DNA from: Bacteroidota bacterium | Lineage (GTDB): Bacteria; Bacteroidota; Bacteroidia; Chitinophagales; Chitinophagaceae | Direction of reading: 5' to 3' | Length of the DNA: 64,000 nt | Assembly: GCA_023386045.1 (NCBI GenBank) | Contig: JAEWKK010000019.1 | Span: 186,001-250,000 of the forward strand | Position numbers and translations under genes: made by a program | The notes under the pieces: generated by a model | Seen by the model: the letters and a program-made list of their open reading frames with translations, nothing else | Databases searched by the model: none | What the model was told of the DNA's origin: nothing | Shown: in pieces, positions 41,792 to 50,144 of the stretch | Position numbering within the stretch: position 1 is the first letter of the stretch | Layout of the letters: the number at the start of each line of letters is the position of its first letter

Positions 41792-43081
41792 TTATGATCC
41801 TTTTCTATCTCCGGGAACAATGGCAGCTGGGGTGATGCCACTTGTAGTATTATTTCTCCTGTTGGGATTTTCAGGCAACCAGTCCATGGGAGGAATGATA
41901 GCGGGCTGACTGTAATAATTATTTCTCAATGAATCTACCCATCCATTTGGATTGTGTTCAAAAGTTTTACTGCTGAAATAAACGCTACCCTGTATGCTCG
42001 GATAAGATCTCAGCAACCTGATCTGCCTTGGCAGTTCTTCAGGGTTTCTCCAGCCGATGCTTGATTTGCTGGTTTCAAGTGCGCGGTAAATTCCCTGTCC
42101 GATATACATATGCCTGCCATAAGTGTGCTTGCTCCACCAGTCGATCAGTGTTTCATAAGCAACAAGCCTGTGACCTGTTTCCCAGTATAACTGCGGAGCC
42201 ACATAATCTATCCAGCCTTCTTTCAGCCAAAGTAGAATATCAGCATACAGGTCGTCATAATTTGTAACACCGGCTTTTGTAGGGCTACCCATGGGATCCT
42301 TATCCTGGTTGCGCCAAACACCAAAGGGTGAAATACCAAATTTAACCCAGGGCTTTTCTTCCTTAATCACCCTTGCAATATGTGTGATGATGGTATCTAC
42401 ATTGCTTCTTCTCCAGTCTTCCTTATTCAGTCCGCGGGGATCTTTGGCGTATGATTTCGCATCAGGAAAATCTTTGCCCGGAACTTTATAAGGATAGAAA
42501 TAATCATCCATGTGCACGCCATCAACATCGTATCGTTTCACGATATCCCTGATCACATTTAGAACCCATTGCTGGCCCTCAGGATTTCCTGGATCAAAAT
42601 ATTGTTTGCCTCCATAAGAAAGAAACCATTCAGGATGAATTCGAGTGATATGTGAAGGTGCGATGGAAGCTTTCGCAATGGAAAAATTGGCGCGGTAAGG
42701 ATTCAGCCATGCATGAAATTCAAGACCACGCTTATGCGATTCCTCGATCATGAATTGCAAAGGATCATAGAAAGGAACCGGAGGTCTTCCCTGTTTTCCT
42801 GTAAGCCACTGGCTCCAGGGTTCGTAAGGAGAAGGATAAAAAGCATCAGTAGCAGGACGAACCTGGACAATTACCGCGTTCATCCCGTTGGCCTTGTGAA
42901 GGTCGAGCTGTCGTATAAAATCTGTTTTCTGGCTATCTACATTGAATTCATTTCTCTGTGGCCAGTCGATATTATCAACTGTAGCGATCCACACGCCCCT
43001 GAACTCATATACAGGAGCCTGCTGTGCAAACGATGTCAATAGAAAAAGGGACAAGCAAATGGTAGCGATCAGGTTTTTCAT
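41792..43081 (-). CDS. GHL10 glycosidase-like protein (DigH/YddW family)
   Basis: 429 residues with signal peptide (1-19). The glycosyl hydrolase-like 10 (PF02638, formerly DUF187) TIM barrel is recognised by EFRGVWIATVDNIDWP at the N-terminus, then MNAVIVQVRPATDAFYPSP, RGLEFHAWLNPYR, DVDGVHMDDYFYPY and FGISPFGVWR. E. coli DigH of this family cleaves glycan strands that lack stem peptides in the divisome. A similar peptidoglycan role in the periplasm is likely here but is inference. The C-terminal tail (NPNRRNNTTSG) is polar. It is followed on the same strand by a MarR gene upstream. Confidence 0.9.
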   Translation of the reverse strand: MKNLIATICLSLFLLTSFAQQAPVYEFRGVWIATVDNIDWPQRNEFNVDSQKTDFIRQLDLHKANGMNAVIVQVRPATDAFYPSPYEPWSQWLTGKQGRPPVPFYDPLQFMIEESHKRGLEFHAWLNPYRANFSIAKASIAPSHITRIHPEWFLSYGGKQYFDPGNPEGQQWVLNVIRDIVKRYDVDGVHMDDYFYPYKVPGKDFPDAKSYAKDPRGLNKEDWRRSNVDTIITHIARVIKEEKPWVKFGISPFGVWRNQDKDPMGSPTKAGVTNYDDLYADILLWLKEGWIDYVAPQLYWETGHRLVAYETLIDWWSKHTYGRHMYIGQGIYRALETSKSSIGWRNPEELPRQIRLLRSYPSIQGSVYFSSKTFEHNPNGWVDSLRNNYYSQPAIIPPMDWLPENPNRRNNTTSGITPAAIVPGDRKGS

Positions 43082-43112
43082 GTTTCAACGGTTCAGTCAA
43101 TAAAATTACTGG

Positions 43113-43568
43113 TTATTCTGAGCCGCGCAACCTGTCGAGAAGAGAACTTAACATTTCTGCATCATTTTCAGTAAGGTTGCCCATGATGTTTGCCACGTAA
43201 TCAGTGGATGCATCAATGCGTTTAAGAAGAGCCTGTCCTTTATCTGTGATGACCACATCAACAAGACGCTTATCTGCAGCGCAAATGGATTTTTTTACAA
43301 GATTCTTTGCAACCAGCCTGTCTACAATCCTGCTGGTGTCGCTCATTTTATCCAGCATGCGTTCCCTGATCTGGAGTGTTGAAAGAGGTTTGGGAGATGC
43401 GCCTCTTAAGATGCGCAGGATGTTATATTGCTGATGAGTAATGTCTTCTTTTGCAAGAAAGGTTTTTATTCTTTCAATGATCCAGCCATAGGAGAAAAGG
43501 ATATTGATCATGGCCTTCTGCCTTGAGCTGATAAAATTTGCCTGGTTTATATCTTTTTCAATACCCAT
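43113..43568 (-). CDS. MarR family transcriptional regulator
   Basis: 151 residues. The winged helix-turn-helix is typical: ITHQQYNILRILRGASPKPLSTLQIRERM, SRIVDRLVAKNLVKKS and the wing DKRLVDVVITDKGQALLKRI. It probably acts as a dimer that binds a palindromic operator and responds to a small ligand or oxidant. No cysteine sensor motif stands out except the single C in SICAADKR. The target is unknown; it lies between the DigH-like and radical SAM genes, all on the minus strand, with gaps of about 30 and 80 bases. Confidence 0.88.
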   Translation of the reverse strand: MGIEKDINQANFISSRQKAMINILFSYGWIIERIKTFLAKEDITHQQYNILRILRGASPKPLSTLQIRERMLDKMSDTSRIVDRLVAKNLVKKSICAADKRLVDVVITDKGQALLKRIDASTDYVANIMGNLTENDAEMLSSLLDRLRGSE

Positions 43569-43650
43569 TCAAAAAATTCACGGTGAGGATTAGGGTTTGG
43601 CCGGAAAAAATAAATATAGCCTGTTATCAAGAATAAAAAAGAAAGTTTCA

Positions 43651-44679
43651 TCAGCCCCAGACCTTCACACCTTCCGAACAATTGGCGCAGATGTCGATAT
43701 TTTTCCTGCTTTGCAAAACCTGGCTTCTGAAATTCCTGTACTCCTCGTTCTGCCAAAGTTCTTTAAAGCTTTGATTTTTCAGATCTCCCAGTTTGTGTTG
43801 AGCATCCTTATCAAAACAGCAGGGCACAACTGCACCATCCCAGGTGATCACGGGATCATGCCATAATCTCCAGCAATGATTTTCATTGTTGCCTTTAAAG
43901 ATCACTTTGCCATTCCTGTCTTTTTTATAGCGACTGTATTTTTCATTTTTAGGAATGAGCTGGTTGGGATCATTAACATAATCATAAACCTGTGCTGTTT
44001 TCAAACGCACCTGGTCAACACCTATTTTTTTTGCCAGGCTCTTCACCTCTTCTATCTGGTGTTCATTGTGACGCACAACAAGGAACTGGAATATGATAAA
44101 TGGAGTTTTACTCTTTAGTTCTTTTTTCCATTTTACAATATTGGCGGCACCCTGCAAAACCTTATCCAGCTGGCCACCTACACGATATTGCTGGTAGGTT
44201 TCCTGGGTGGTACCATCAATGGAAATGATCAGGCGGTCAAGTCCGCTTTCCACTGTCTTTCTTGCATTTTCATCATTCAGATAATGTGCATTCGTGGAAG
44301 TGGCAGTATATATTTTTTTTGAAGCTGCGTATTGAACCATCTCGGTAAATTTTGGGTTGAGATATGGTTCTCCCTGGAAATAAAAAACCAGGTAAAGCAA
44401 TTCCTTAGACAACTGGTCAATTGTCTCACTGAAAAAATCCTTTTGCAGCATGCCGGTGGGCCTGGTAAAAGCTCTCAGCCCACTTGGACATTCCGGACAA
44501 CGAAGATTGCAGGAAGTGGTGGGCTCAAAAGAAATAGATACAGGAAAACCCCACTGCAAAGGCTTTTTACTCCACTTGCTAACATAATAACTGGCCAATA
44601 CCTTCATACCGTTCCAGCTGCGGCGAAGTGTGAGCTTGCCCAGGAGGTTGAGGGTATCGTTCCAGTTGAATTGAGGCAT
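43651..44679 (-). CDS. Radical SAM / SPASM domain protein
   Basis: 342 residues from the ATG at 44679; the frame runs to 44712 but those codons lie in spacer sequence. The radical SAM cluster is SCNLRCPEC with C57, C61 and C64. The SPASM domain follows at the C-terminus, seen in HCWRLWHDPVITWDGAVVPCCFD and NIDICANCSEG, which supply ligands for auxiliary iron-sulfur clusters. Such enzymes modify peptides or cofactors with a 5-deoxyadenosyl radical. No precursor peptide or transporter gene is adjacent, so the substrate is unknown. Confidence 0.9.
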   Translation of the reverse strand: MPQFNWNDTLNLLGKLTLRRSWNGMKVLASYYVSKWSKKPLQWGFPVSISFEPTTSCNLRCPECPSGLRAFTRPTGMLQKDFFSETIDQLSKELLYLVFYFQGEPYLNPKFTEMVQYAASKKIYTATSTNAHYLNDENARKTVESGLDRLIISIDGTTQETYQQYRVGGQLDKVLQGAANIVKWKKELKSKTPFIIFQFLVVRHNEHQIEEVKSLAKKIGVDQVRLKTAQVYDYVNDPNQLIPKNEKYSRYKKDRNGKVIFKGNNENHCWRLWHDPVITWDGAVVPCCFDKDAQHKLGDLKNQSFKELWQNEEYRNFRSQVLQSRKNIDICANCSEGVKVWG

Positions 44680-44714
44680 GACGCAAGATACTGGTGAATG
44701 AGGAAATGGCAATG

Positions 44715-44752
44715 CTTTATGGTGAGTGGTGAGTGGTGAATGGATAGTGGTG
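44715..44752. repeat. GGTGAGTGGTGAGTGG word repeat
   Basis: Near-tandem GGTGAGTGGTGAATGG words, the reverse complement of the ACTCACC family found at 30820, 39715 and 54890. It lies in the divergent spacer between the SPASM and GH25 genes. Confidence 0.7.
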
Positions 44753-44841
44753 ATGTTGATAATAATAAAATAAAATGTTAGAATAGGGTTGAGTTTGTGA
44801 CTGAATAATTATGATTGGGCTTTCATCACTAACATTGCAAG

Positions 44842-45615
44842 GTGGCGGCAAAAAAATCAAGGAAACAGTTTCTAAGGTTCTTCGTCTTTCTGTCGGTAAT
44901 GGCTATTTTTTTATTTGCCGGCTACCTGATGTTTCTTTGGTGGGAAAGCAGGCAACTGCGTTTTGTTCGCTATCCTGAATTTGGCATTCATATTCCCAAT
45001 CAGTACGAAATACATGGAATTGATGTTTCAAAATACCAGCAAAACATTTCCTGGGATGCGGTAAAAGAGATGCAGGTCAAAAACATCCGCCTGGGATTTG
45101 CTTTTATGAAGGCTACAGAAGGCAATGGCAATACCGATCCATTTTTCAAGCGTAACTGGAGAAAATCCAAACAGGCTGGCATAATCCGTGGTGCTTATCA
45201 TTTTTTCATTGCTTCTAAAGATGGAAAAACACAGGCAAAGAATTTTATAAGTCGCGTTGACCTTGAATCAGGTGACCTTCCTCCCGTTCTTGATGTGGAA
45301 CAAACCTATGGAGTAACAGTGAGCCAGTTAAGACAGGAAGTAAAGGCCTGGCTGGACATGGTTGAAAATTATTACGATGTAAAACCCATCATTTATACCA
45401 ATGTGGATTTTTATGAGCGATACCTCGCAGGATTTTTTGATGAATATCCATTGTGGGTGGCTCATTACCTGCAACCTGAAAAGCCACGTATTTCGCGCGA
45501 ATGGTCCTTCTGGCAGCATAGTGAAGAAGGCAGGGTGAATGGCATTCTTTCAAAAGTTGACTTCAATGTTTTCAATGGCGATTCCATGGCGCTGGAAGAA
45601 TTACTGGTTCCCTGA
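44842..45615 (+). CDS. Glycoside hydrolase family 25 lysozyme, membrane-anchored
   Basis: 257 residues from a GTG start at 44842. A basic N-terminus and one helix (about 12-33) anchor it in the membrane, and there is no cleavable signal. The GH25 domain has the family residues D61 in HGIDVSKYQ, AFMKATEGNG, and D151-V-E153 in LPPVLDVEQ, which place the catalytic aspartate/glutamate on the beta-strand ends. It cleaves the N-acetylmuramic to N-acetylglucosamine bond of peptidoglycan. It has no cell-wall binding repeats. The small two-helix protein 29 bases downstream is probably co-transcribed. Confidence 0.92.
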   Translation: MAAKKSRKQFLRFFVFLSVMAIFLFAGYLMFLWWESRQLRFVRYPEFGIHIPNQYEIHGIDVSKYQQNISWDAVKEMQVKNIRLGFAFMKATEGNGNTDPFFKRNWRKSKQAGIIRGAYHFFIASKDGKTQAKNFISRVDLESGDLPPVLDVEQTYGVTVSQLRQEVKAWLDMVENYYDVKPIIYTNVDFYERYLAGFFDEYPLWVAHYLQPEKPRISREWSFWQHSEEGRVNGILSKVDFNVFNGDSMALEELLVP

Positions 45616-45644
45616 TCATGTAAAACTACTCCTAACTTTATGCT

Positions 45645-45878
45645 ATGGATGAATATAATTCCGGTATGGATCCGGAGATCAAACGTTATTTCAGGAAGAT
45701 CATCAATTCTTTTTCCTGGGGATTATTATGGTTGATGGTGATGGCCACAGCAGGCATATTTTTTAAGTTGGGATACATCAGCAGTTCCATACAATGGTAT
45801 CATTTTCTTTTTTACGCGGTAGCCCTGGTGAGTTTCTTTTTTCTTTTGAGGTATTATAAAAAAATATGGAGCCTTTAA
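45645..45878 (+). CDS. Small two-helix membrane protein
   Basis: 77 residues with an acidic N-terminus, then IKRYFRKIINSFSWGLLWLMVM and WYHFLFYAVALVSFFFLLRYY as two helices, and a basic end YYKKIWSL. I recognise the layout as a conserved hypothetical of Chitinophagaceae, with no known function. It follows the lysozyme at 29 bases and converges with the NTF2-like gene, leaving only 7 bases between stops. Confidence 0.6.
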   Translation: MDEYNSGMDPEIKRYFRKIINSFSWGLLWLMVMATAGIFFKLGYISSSIQWYHFLFYAVALVSFFFLLRYYKKIWSL

Positions 45879-45885
45879 TCAATGA

Positions 45886-46308
45886 TCAGGAACTGTGATC
45901 AGCGATGATATACCACCGACCCTTTATTTTTTTCAGAAGCAGATCGAAATGGCCGCTCAGATCTCCAACCGTTCTTTTCAACATCCACTTGCCAACTACG
46001 TAATAATATTTTTTGGAAAGCTTTTTAGTCTTTATAAGGTCGAAGGATAGTTTTCCCATTGCGGCTGTATCCGGATAACCTTTCTTATAATTATTCAATG
46101 TTTGCTGCCAGCCCCTCGTGACACCATTTTTACCGATAAACATCAGGGAATCACTATGCCAGTAGGTCTGCATGAAACCTTCAATATCACCATTGTTCCA
46201 GGAAGCAGTCTGACTGGATAAAAGCTCCCTGATCTTTTTGTCATTTCCCGTTTGGGAAAAAGATTGCATTGCCATTAAAACAAATAGGAAAGTAAATCTG
46301 AATTTCAT
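45886..46308 (-). CDS. Exported NTF2/SnoaL-like (DUF4440-type) protein
   Basis: 140 residues with signal peptide FRFTFLFVLMAMQSFSQ. The body is the DUF4440/SnoaL cone-shaped fold: IRELLSSQTASWNNGDIEGFMQTYWHSDSLMFIG, RGWQQTLNNYKKGYPD and WMLKRTVGDLSGHFDLLLKKIKGRWYIIADHSS (regions, residues about 25-58, 66-80 and 106-140). DUF4440 proteins are usually annotated as nuclear transport factor 2 family, with no defined catalytic residue. Periplasmic location is inferred from the signal peptide. Confidence 0.85.
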   Translation of the reverse strand: MKFRFTFLFVLMAMQSFSQTGNDKKIRELLSSQTASWNNGDIEGFMQTYWHSDSLMFIGKNGVTRGWQQTLNNYKKGYPDTAAMGKLSFDLIKTKKLSKKYYYVVGKWMLKRTVGDLSGHFDLLLKKIKGRWYIIADHSS

Positions 46309-46429
46309 CTTAAGTATTGTTAATTAAAGATATACATCCGTCGCTGCAATTAGGTATTTCCATCATTTCATGGCTGTGTCAAACTTTTCAAAATGGTGTT
46401 AATCCTGCATTTACCTGCTCCTGCTAAAT

Positions 46430-46437
46430 TAACTTTG
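46430..46437 (+). promoter_or_regulatory. -7 box of the second SCO gene
   Basis: TAACTTTG matches TAnnTTTG and lies 17 bases upstream of the ATG at 46455, giving a leader of about 11-12 bases. The -33 region is not recognisable. Confidence 0.4.
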
Positions 46438-46454
46438 CGGGCACAATCCAGCAT

Positions 46455-47060
46455 ATGCCTAAAAGAAGGATCTTTTACATAGTATTTTATTCATTGCTTG
46501 TAGTTGGTTTTTTTGCAGCCCTAAGCATTGCCATCCCCGGCTATTTAAAAAAGCAATGGAAACCTATCAGCACTGTTCAGCCTTTTGCATTTACAAACCA
46601 GGAAGGAAAGATCATCACGGAAAAAGATGCTCTTGGAAAAGTGAATGTTGTAAATTTTTTCTTTACCACCTGCACAGGCATTTGTCCGCGCATGAACAAT
46701 AACCTGAAGCCGGTCTATGAAAAATTTAAGAGCAATCCTGAATTCCTGGTCCTTTCCTATACCTGCGATCCATCAACGGATTCTGTTCCGGTATTGAAGC
46801 GTTATGCGGATTCTATTGGTGCCGATCCAAATAAATGGATCTTTCTTACAGGTGAAAAAGACAGTCTTTACCGAATGGCCAGGCATAGTTATACCATTGA
46901 CGATCCCAAGGCCGTTGCCGATTCAGAAACAGATTTTTTACATTCACAATTCATAGCTTTAGTAAACAGGAAAGGTGAAGTGGTTGGAATTTATGATGGC
47001 ATCAAGCCATCAGAAGTTAGTGAGATGGAAAAGGATGTTGAAAAATTATTGAAAGAGTGA
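46455..47060 (+). CDS. SCO1/SenC family protein (second paralogue)
   Basis: 201 residues with one N-terminal anchor helix (about 7-28) and a thioredoxin-like domain. The copper site is FTTCTGICPRM (C73 and C77) with the distal histidine in TDFLHSQFIAL. Compared with the SCO at 12116 it is shorter and lacks the C-terminal helix. It is not near oxidase genes but overlaps a Fur-family regulator gene, so it may serve copper or redox homeostasis under metal control. This functional idea is inference from proximity. Confidence 0.9.
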   Translation: MPKRRIFYIVFYSLLVVGFFAALSIAIPGYLKKQWKPISTVQPFAFTNQEGKIITEKDALGKVNVVNFFFTTCTGICPRMNNNLKPVYEKFKSNPEFLVLSYTCDPSTDSVPVLKRYADSIGADPNKWIFLTGEKDSLYRMARHSYTIDDPKAVADSETDFLHSQFIALVNRKGEVVGIYDGIKPSEVSEMEKDVEKLLKE

Positions 47061-47062
47061 AC

Positions 47063-47506
47063 ATGAGCACAGGTGAAACAAGAAGCATAAATGCAAGGCT
47101 GAATGATATACTCCGCCGCAGGCACCTGAGTGTAACCGACAGCCGCAGGAAGATCCTTTCGCTTTTTCTCAGCAGTGAAGATGCATTGACACATGGCGAT
47201 ATTGAATTGAAAGCCGGTGAAAAATTTGACAGGGTGACGGTGTACCGCACGTTACAGACCTTTGTTGAAAAAGGCATCATCCATACCATTCCCACATCAG
47301 ACAACACGGTGCGTTATGCTTTGTGCAAGGATTGCGAAGAAGGCCACCATCACGATGATCATGTTCATTTCATCTGCAGCAATTGCAACCGCACCATTTG
47401 CCTGGATGATATTGTTTCTCCCCGTATCGAACTACCCGAAGGCTATATTGCAGACAGAGTACAGGTGTTGATCAACGGAACCTGCAAGGATTGCAACAGC
47501 AAATAA
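47063..47506 (+). CDS. Fur family transcriptional regulator
   Basis: 147 residues from the ATG at 47063; an in-frame GTG at 47057 that overlaps the SCO stop is the alternative. The N-terminal winged helix is RRRHLSVTDSRRKILSLFLSS with DRVTVYRTLQTFVEKGIIH. The C-terminal half has the metal ligands: CKDCEEGHHHDDHVHFICSNCN and the terminal CKDCNSK, two CXXC pairs for structural zinc and several histidines for the sensor site. The balance of Fur, Zur and PerR cannot be judged by eye. It is translationally adjacent to the SCO gene, suggesting co-regulation. Confidence 0.9.
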   Translation: MSTGETRSINARLNDILRRRHLSVTDSRRKILSLFLSSEDALTHGDIELKAGEKFDRVTVYRTLQTFVEKGIIHTIPTSDNTVRYALCKDCEEGHHHDDHVHFICSNCNRTICLDDIVSPRIELPEGYIADRVQVLINGTCKDCNSK

Positions 47507-47554
47507 TTGAATAAAATCCTTCAGTATTTAATTCATTCAATTTTGATAAACTTC

Positions 47555-49306
47555 TCAGGAATGATCCGGCGCAGTGATTCTTTCCATTTCATTTTGTACA
47601 AACAGCATCAGTTCACTGATATAATCCGGTGAAAAGCTGAATTGAAGTCCGGCAGCTTCGTATAACTGGGGAAGTGTTTTGGTTCCACCCAGTTTAAGCG
47701 CCGTGATATAATTATTTATGGCCGTCTCTTTGTTCTCCTTGAATTGCTTCCACAATCCAATGGCTCCCAGTTGTGCAATGCCATACTCGATGTAATAAAA
47801 TGGAACTTCATAAAGATGCAACTGGCGCTGCCAGGAATATTTGCGATATTCCTCCAAACCTGAAATATCCAATGCTACTGAACTGAAATCATTTAGAATA
47901 CTTCTCCATTTCTCTGCTCTTTCTGCTTCGGTATGAGCAGGATTTTCATAAACCCAGTGCTGGAATTTATCAATGGTAGCGATCCATGGAAATATGGTGA
48001 GAACTCTTTCCAGCTGTTGCTGTTTGGCTCTTTTAAGGTCATGTGGATTATCAAAAAACACATCCCAGTAATCCATGCTGAAAAGTTCCATGGTCATGCT
48101 GGCAACTTCAGCAATTTCCATTGGATATTCCTTGAAAGCAGTCAATGGCAGGTGATGTGCAAGAAAAGAATGAATGGCATGACCGCCTTCGTGCACCATG
48201 GTAGTTACATCTCCCATTTGTCCGGCAGCATTCATAAAAATGAATGGTGCGCCGGTTTCAGGAAGAGGGCAATTGTATCCTCCTGGAGCTTTTCCCTTGC
48301 GGCTATCGAGATCCAGTCTTCCCATTTCTTTCATCTTCACCAGGCATTCACCAAAAAAAGGATTCATGCGGGTGAAGCATTCTATGGTTTTGTTGACAAG
48401 TTCTTCGCCGGAATTAAAAGGATGAAGAGGTTGAATTCCTTCCGGCTCTGCATCAATATCCCAGGGACGTAAGGAATCAAGTCCCAGTTTTTGTCTTTTA
48501 CGATCATAAATAAAATCAACAAGAGGAAGAATGCCGGTCTTCACCGCTTCATGAAACTGGAAGCAGTCTTCTTTTTTATAATCAAATCTTCCCAGGTCCT
48601 CGAACTTGTAATCACGGTAATTTTCAAAACCCGCATTTTTTGCAACCTGCTGACGCTTCTCCACCAGTTTGTTGAAAAGCTGATTCAGTTGATCCTTATC
48701 CTGCATGCGGCGCTCCTGTATCTTGCGATAAACTTCTTCACGAAGCTTTCTGTCAGGGTTTTCAAGAAACTTCGTTGCCTGCTGTAAGGTATATTCCTGC
48801 CCATTAACTTCTACCGACATTTTACCGGAGATCACACCATATTGTTGGGCCAGAACTGCAATTTCTGCGTTGATCTGAATATTTTCCTCGCGGAATAACT
48901 CAATATTCTTTTTTACATTTCTCAGGTAAACACGGTAAGCATCTCCTTTCAGTTGGGAAGTATATTCATTGTCAATCAGCTTCCTGTTCAGCTTATCAGC
49001 GTAAGGCTGGATTTTCGGCTGGATCTCCATCACAAAAAATGTAAAGGCATTTTCCAGCTCTTTGTTTTCGGTATCGCAGGTCATCCTGATCTGTCTCCAG
49101 GCTGCATCTTCACCAATAACGGCTTCCACTTCGCTCATATCCTGAAGCCATTGTTCAAGGATTTCCTTTGAGGTCAATGGTCTTTCCAGTAATTCTTTAA
49201 AATATGGCTCAAGCGTATTCCAGTCGGTAACCTTATAATCCTGCGGAAGATATTTTCTTGGAATGCTGGTGATCTGTGCCGTAAACTGAAGTTCCTGTTC
49301 CTGCAT
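47555..49306 (-). CDS. M3 family oligoendopeptidase (PepF-like)
   Basis: 583 residues from the ATG at 49306 (MQEQELQFTAQ); the upstream extension to 49339 is spacer-like. The zinc motif HEGGHAIHSF lies at about 372-376, and the third ligand is a glutamate further on, in a segment such as EIAEVASMTMELFS. The pattern fits M3B oligoendopeptidase F, a cytoplasmic enzyme cleaving oligopeptides of about 7-17 residues. The PYADKLN and EEVYRK helices of the N-domain are typical. It is monocistronic, convergent with the Fur gene. Confidence 0.92.
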   Translation of the reverse strand: MQEQELQFTAQITSIPRKYLPQDYKVTDWNTLEPYFKELLERPLTSKEILEQWLQDMSEVEAVIGEDAAWRQIRMTCDTENKELENAFTFFVMEIQPKIQPYADKLNRKLIDNEYTSQLKGDAYRVYLRNVKKNIELFREENIQINAEIAVLAQQYGVISGKMSVEVNGQEYTLQQATKFLENPDRKLREEVYRKIQERRMQDKDQLNQLFNKLVEKRQQVAKNAGFENYRDYKFEDLGRFDYKKEDCFQFHEAVKTGILPLVDFIYDRKRQKLGLDSLRPWDIDAEPEGIQPLHPFNSGEELVNKTIECFTRMNPFFGECLVKMKEMGRLDLDSRKGKAPGGYNCPLPETGAPFIFMNAAGQMGDVTTMVHEGGHAIHSFLAHHLPLTAFKEYPMEIAEVASMTMELFSMDYWDVFFDNPHDLKRAKQQQLERVLTIFPWIATIDKFQHWVYENPAHTEAERAEKWRSILNDFSSVALDISGLEEYRKYSWQRQLHLYEVPFYYIEYGIAQLGAIGLWKQFKENKETAINNYITALKLGGTKTLPQLYEAAGLQFSFSPDYISELMLFVQNEMERITAPDHS

Positions 49307-49405
49307 AATAAAGATTTGTCTATATAAAAAATGGTCCAAAGTGAACGGTCACCGGAATACCCGGCAATGATTCACGATCGACCATTCACGAATCTGTTAC
49401 AATAA

Positions 49406-50026
49406 TTATTCCTCTGTCTTTTTCTTTCTTGTTCTCTTAGGTTTTTCTTCTCCTTCGACAGTTTCCTTTTCTGAAGCTTTTGCCTTGGGCTTTGCTTCTG
49501 ATTTGGTTTTGGCTGCAGCTTTTACTTTGGGTTCGTCAGAGGCATTTTCTTCAGTGGAAGTTGCTGCCTTTGCTTTTGATTTTTTTGCAGGGGCTTCCTC
49601 TACAGGTGCCACCTCGACAGTTTCTTCTGCAGATTCTTCCTCTGCTGCTGTGCTGAAGTCAACTTCATTAGCCTGCAACACTTCAAACCACTTCACCATT
49701 TTTTTCATATCGCTGGTATAAACTCTTTCAAAGTCCATATCAGGATAAACTTTTTCAAAATAACCCCTGAGGGCTTTATTGTCTTTCACATCAGGCATTT
49801 TCTCCTTGCTGTCTTTCATGGCATTGAAGACATCTGTGAGAGAAACATTATCCCTTTGTGTATAGATCTCAATACTTTCCAGGTGTGAAAGGTTGTGCAC
49901 ACGTGAAGAAACAAACTTTGTACTCTTGTCATCAAGCGAACGCACAATAGCACCGTCAGCTTTACTGCTCAATACTTCATAAAGACCAGGCATGCCTGTA
50001 ACGGCTACAATTCTTTTAAACTCCAT
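49406..50026 (-). CDS. DUF5606 domain protein with Lys/Ala/Glu-rich tail
   Basis: 206 residues. The first about 135 form the DUF5606 domain (MEFKRIVAVTGMPGLYEVLSS, RDNVSLTDVFNAMKDSKEKMP, KALRGYFEKVYPDMDFERVYTSDMKKMVKWFEVL; regions). The last about 70 residues are a low-complexity tail, with alternating acidic and basic repeats (EESAEETVEVAPVEEAPAK, KTKSEAKPKAKASEKETVE) and a final KRTRKKK cluster. The tail resembles the disordered C-termini of nucleic-acid-binding proteins. Function of DUF5606 is unknown. A single gene. Confidence 0.85.
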   Translation of the reverse strand: MEFKRIVAVTGMPGLYEVLSSKADGAIVRSLDDKSTKFVSSRVHNLSHLESIEIYTQRDNVSLTDVFNAMKDSKEKMPDVKDNKALRGYFEKVYPDMDFERVYTSDMKKMVKWFEVLQANEVDFSTAAEEESAEETVEVAPVEEAPAKKSKAKAATSTEENASDEPKVKAAAKTKSEAKPKAKASEKETVEGEEKPKRTRKKKTEE

Positions 50027-50144
50027 AGACTGAATTTTGGGGCTGCAATATAACCCGATTTATTAGCATTAATTAACCTCATGCTCCTTTTATAGGGCAC
50101 GGTTTTTATTAGTTTTCCTGTTTGAGTGGTCTTAAATTAAGAAG

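Noticed and set aside
47057..47062. GTG start for the Fur gene overlapping the SCO stop
   Set aside because: The ATG two codons downstream is equally well placed and is a stronger start codon; the difference is two residues.
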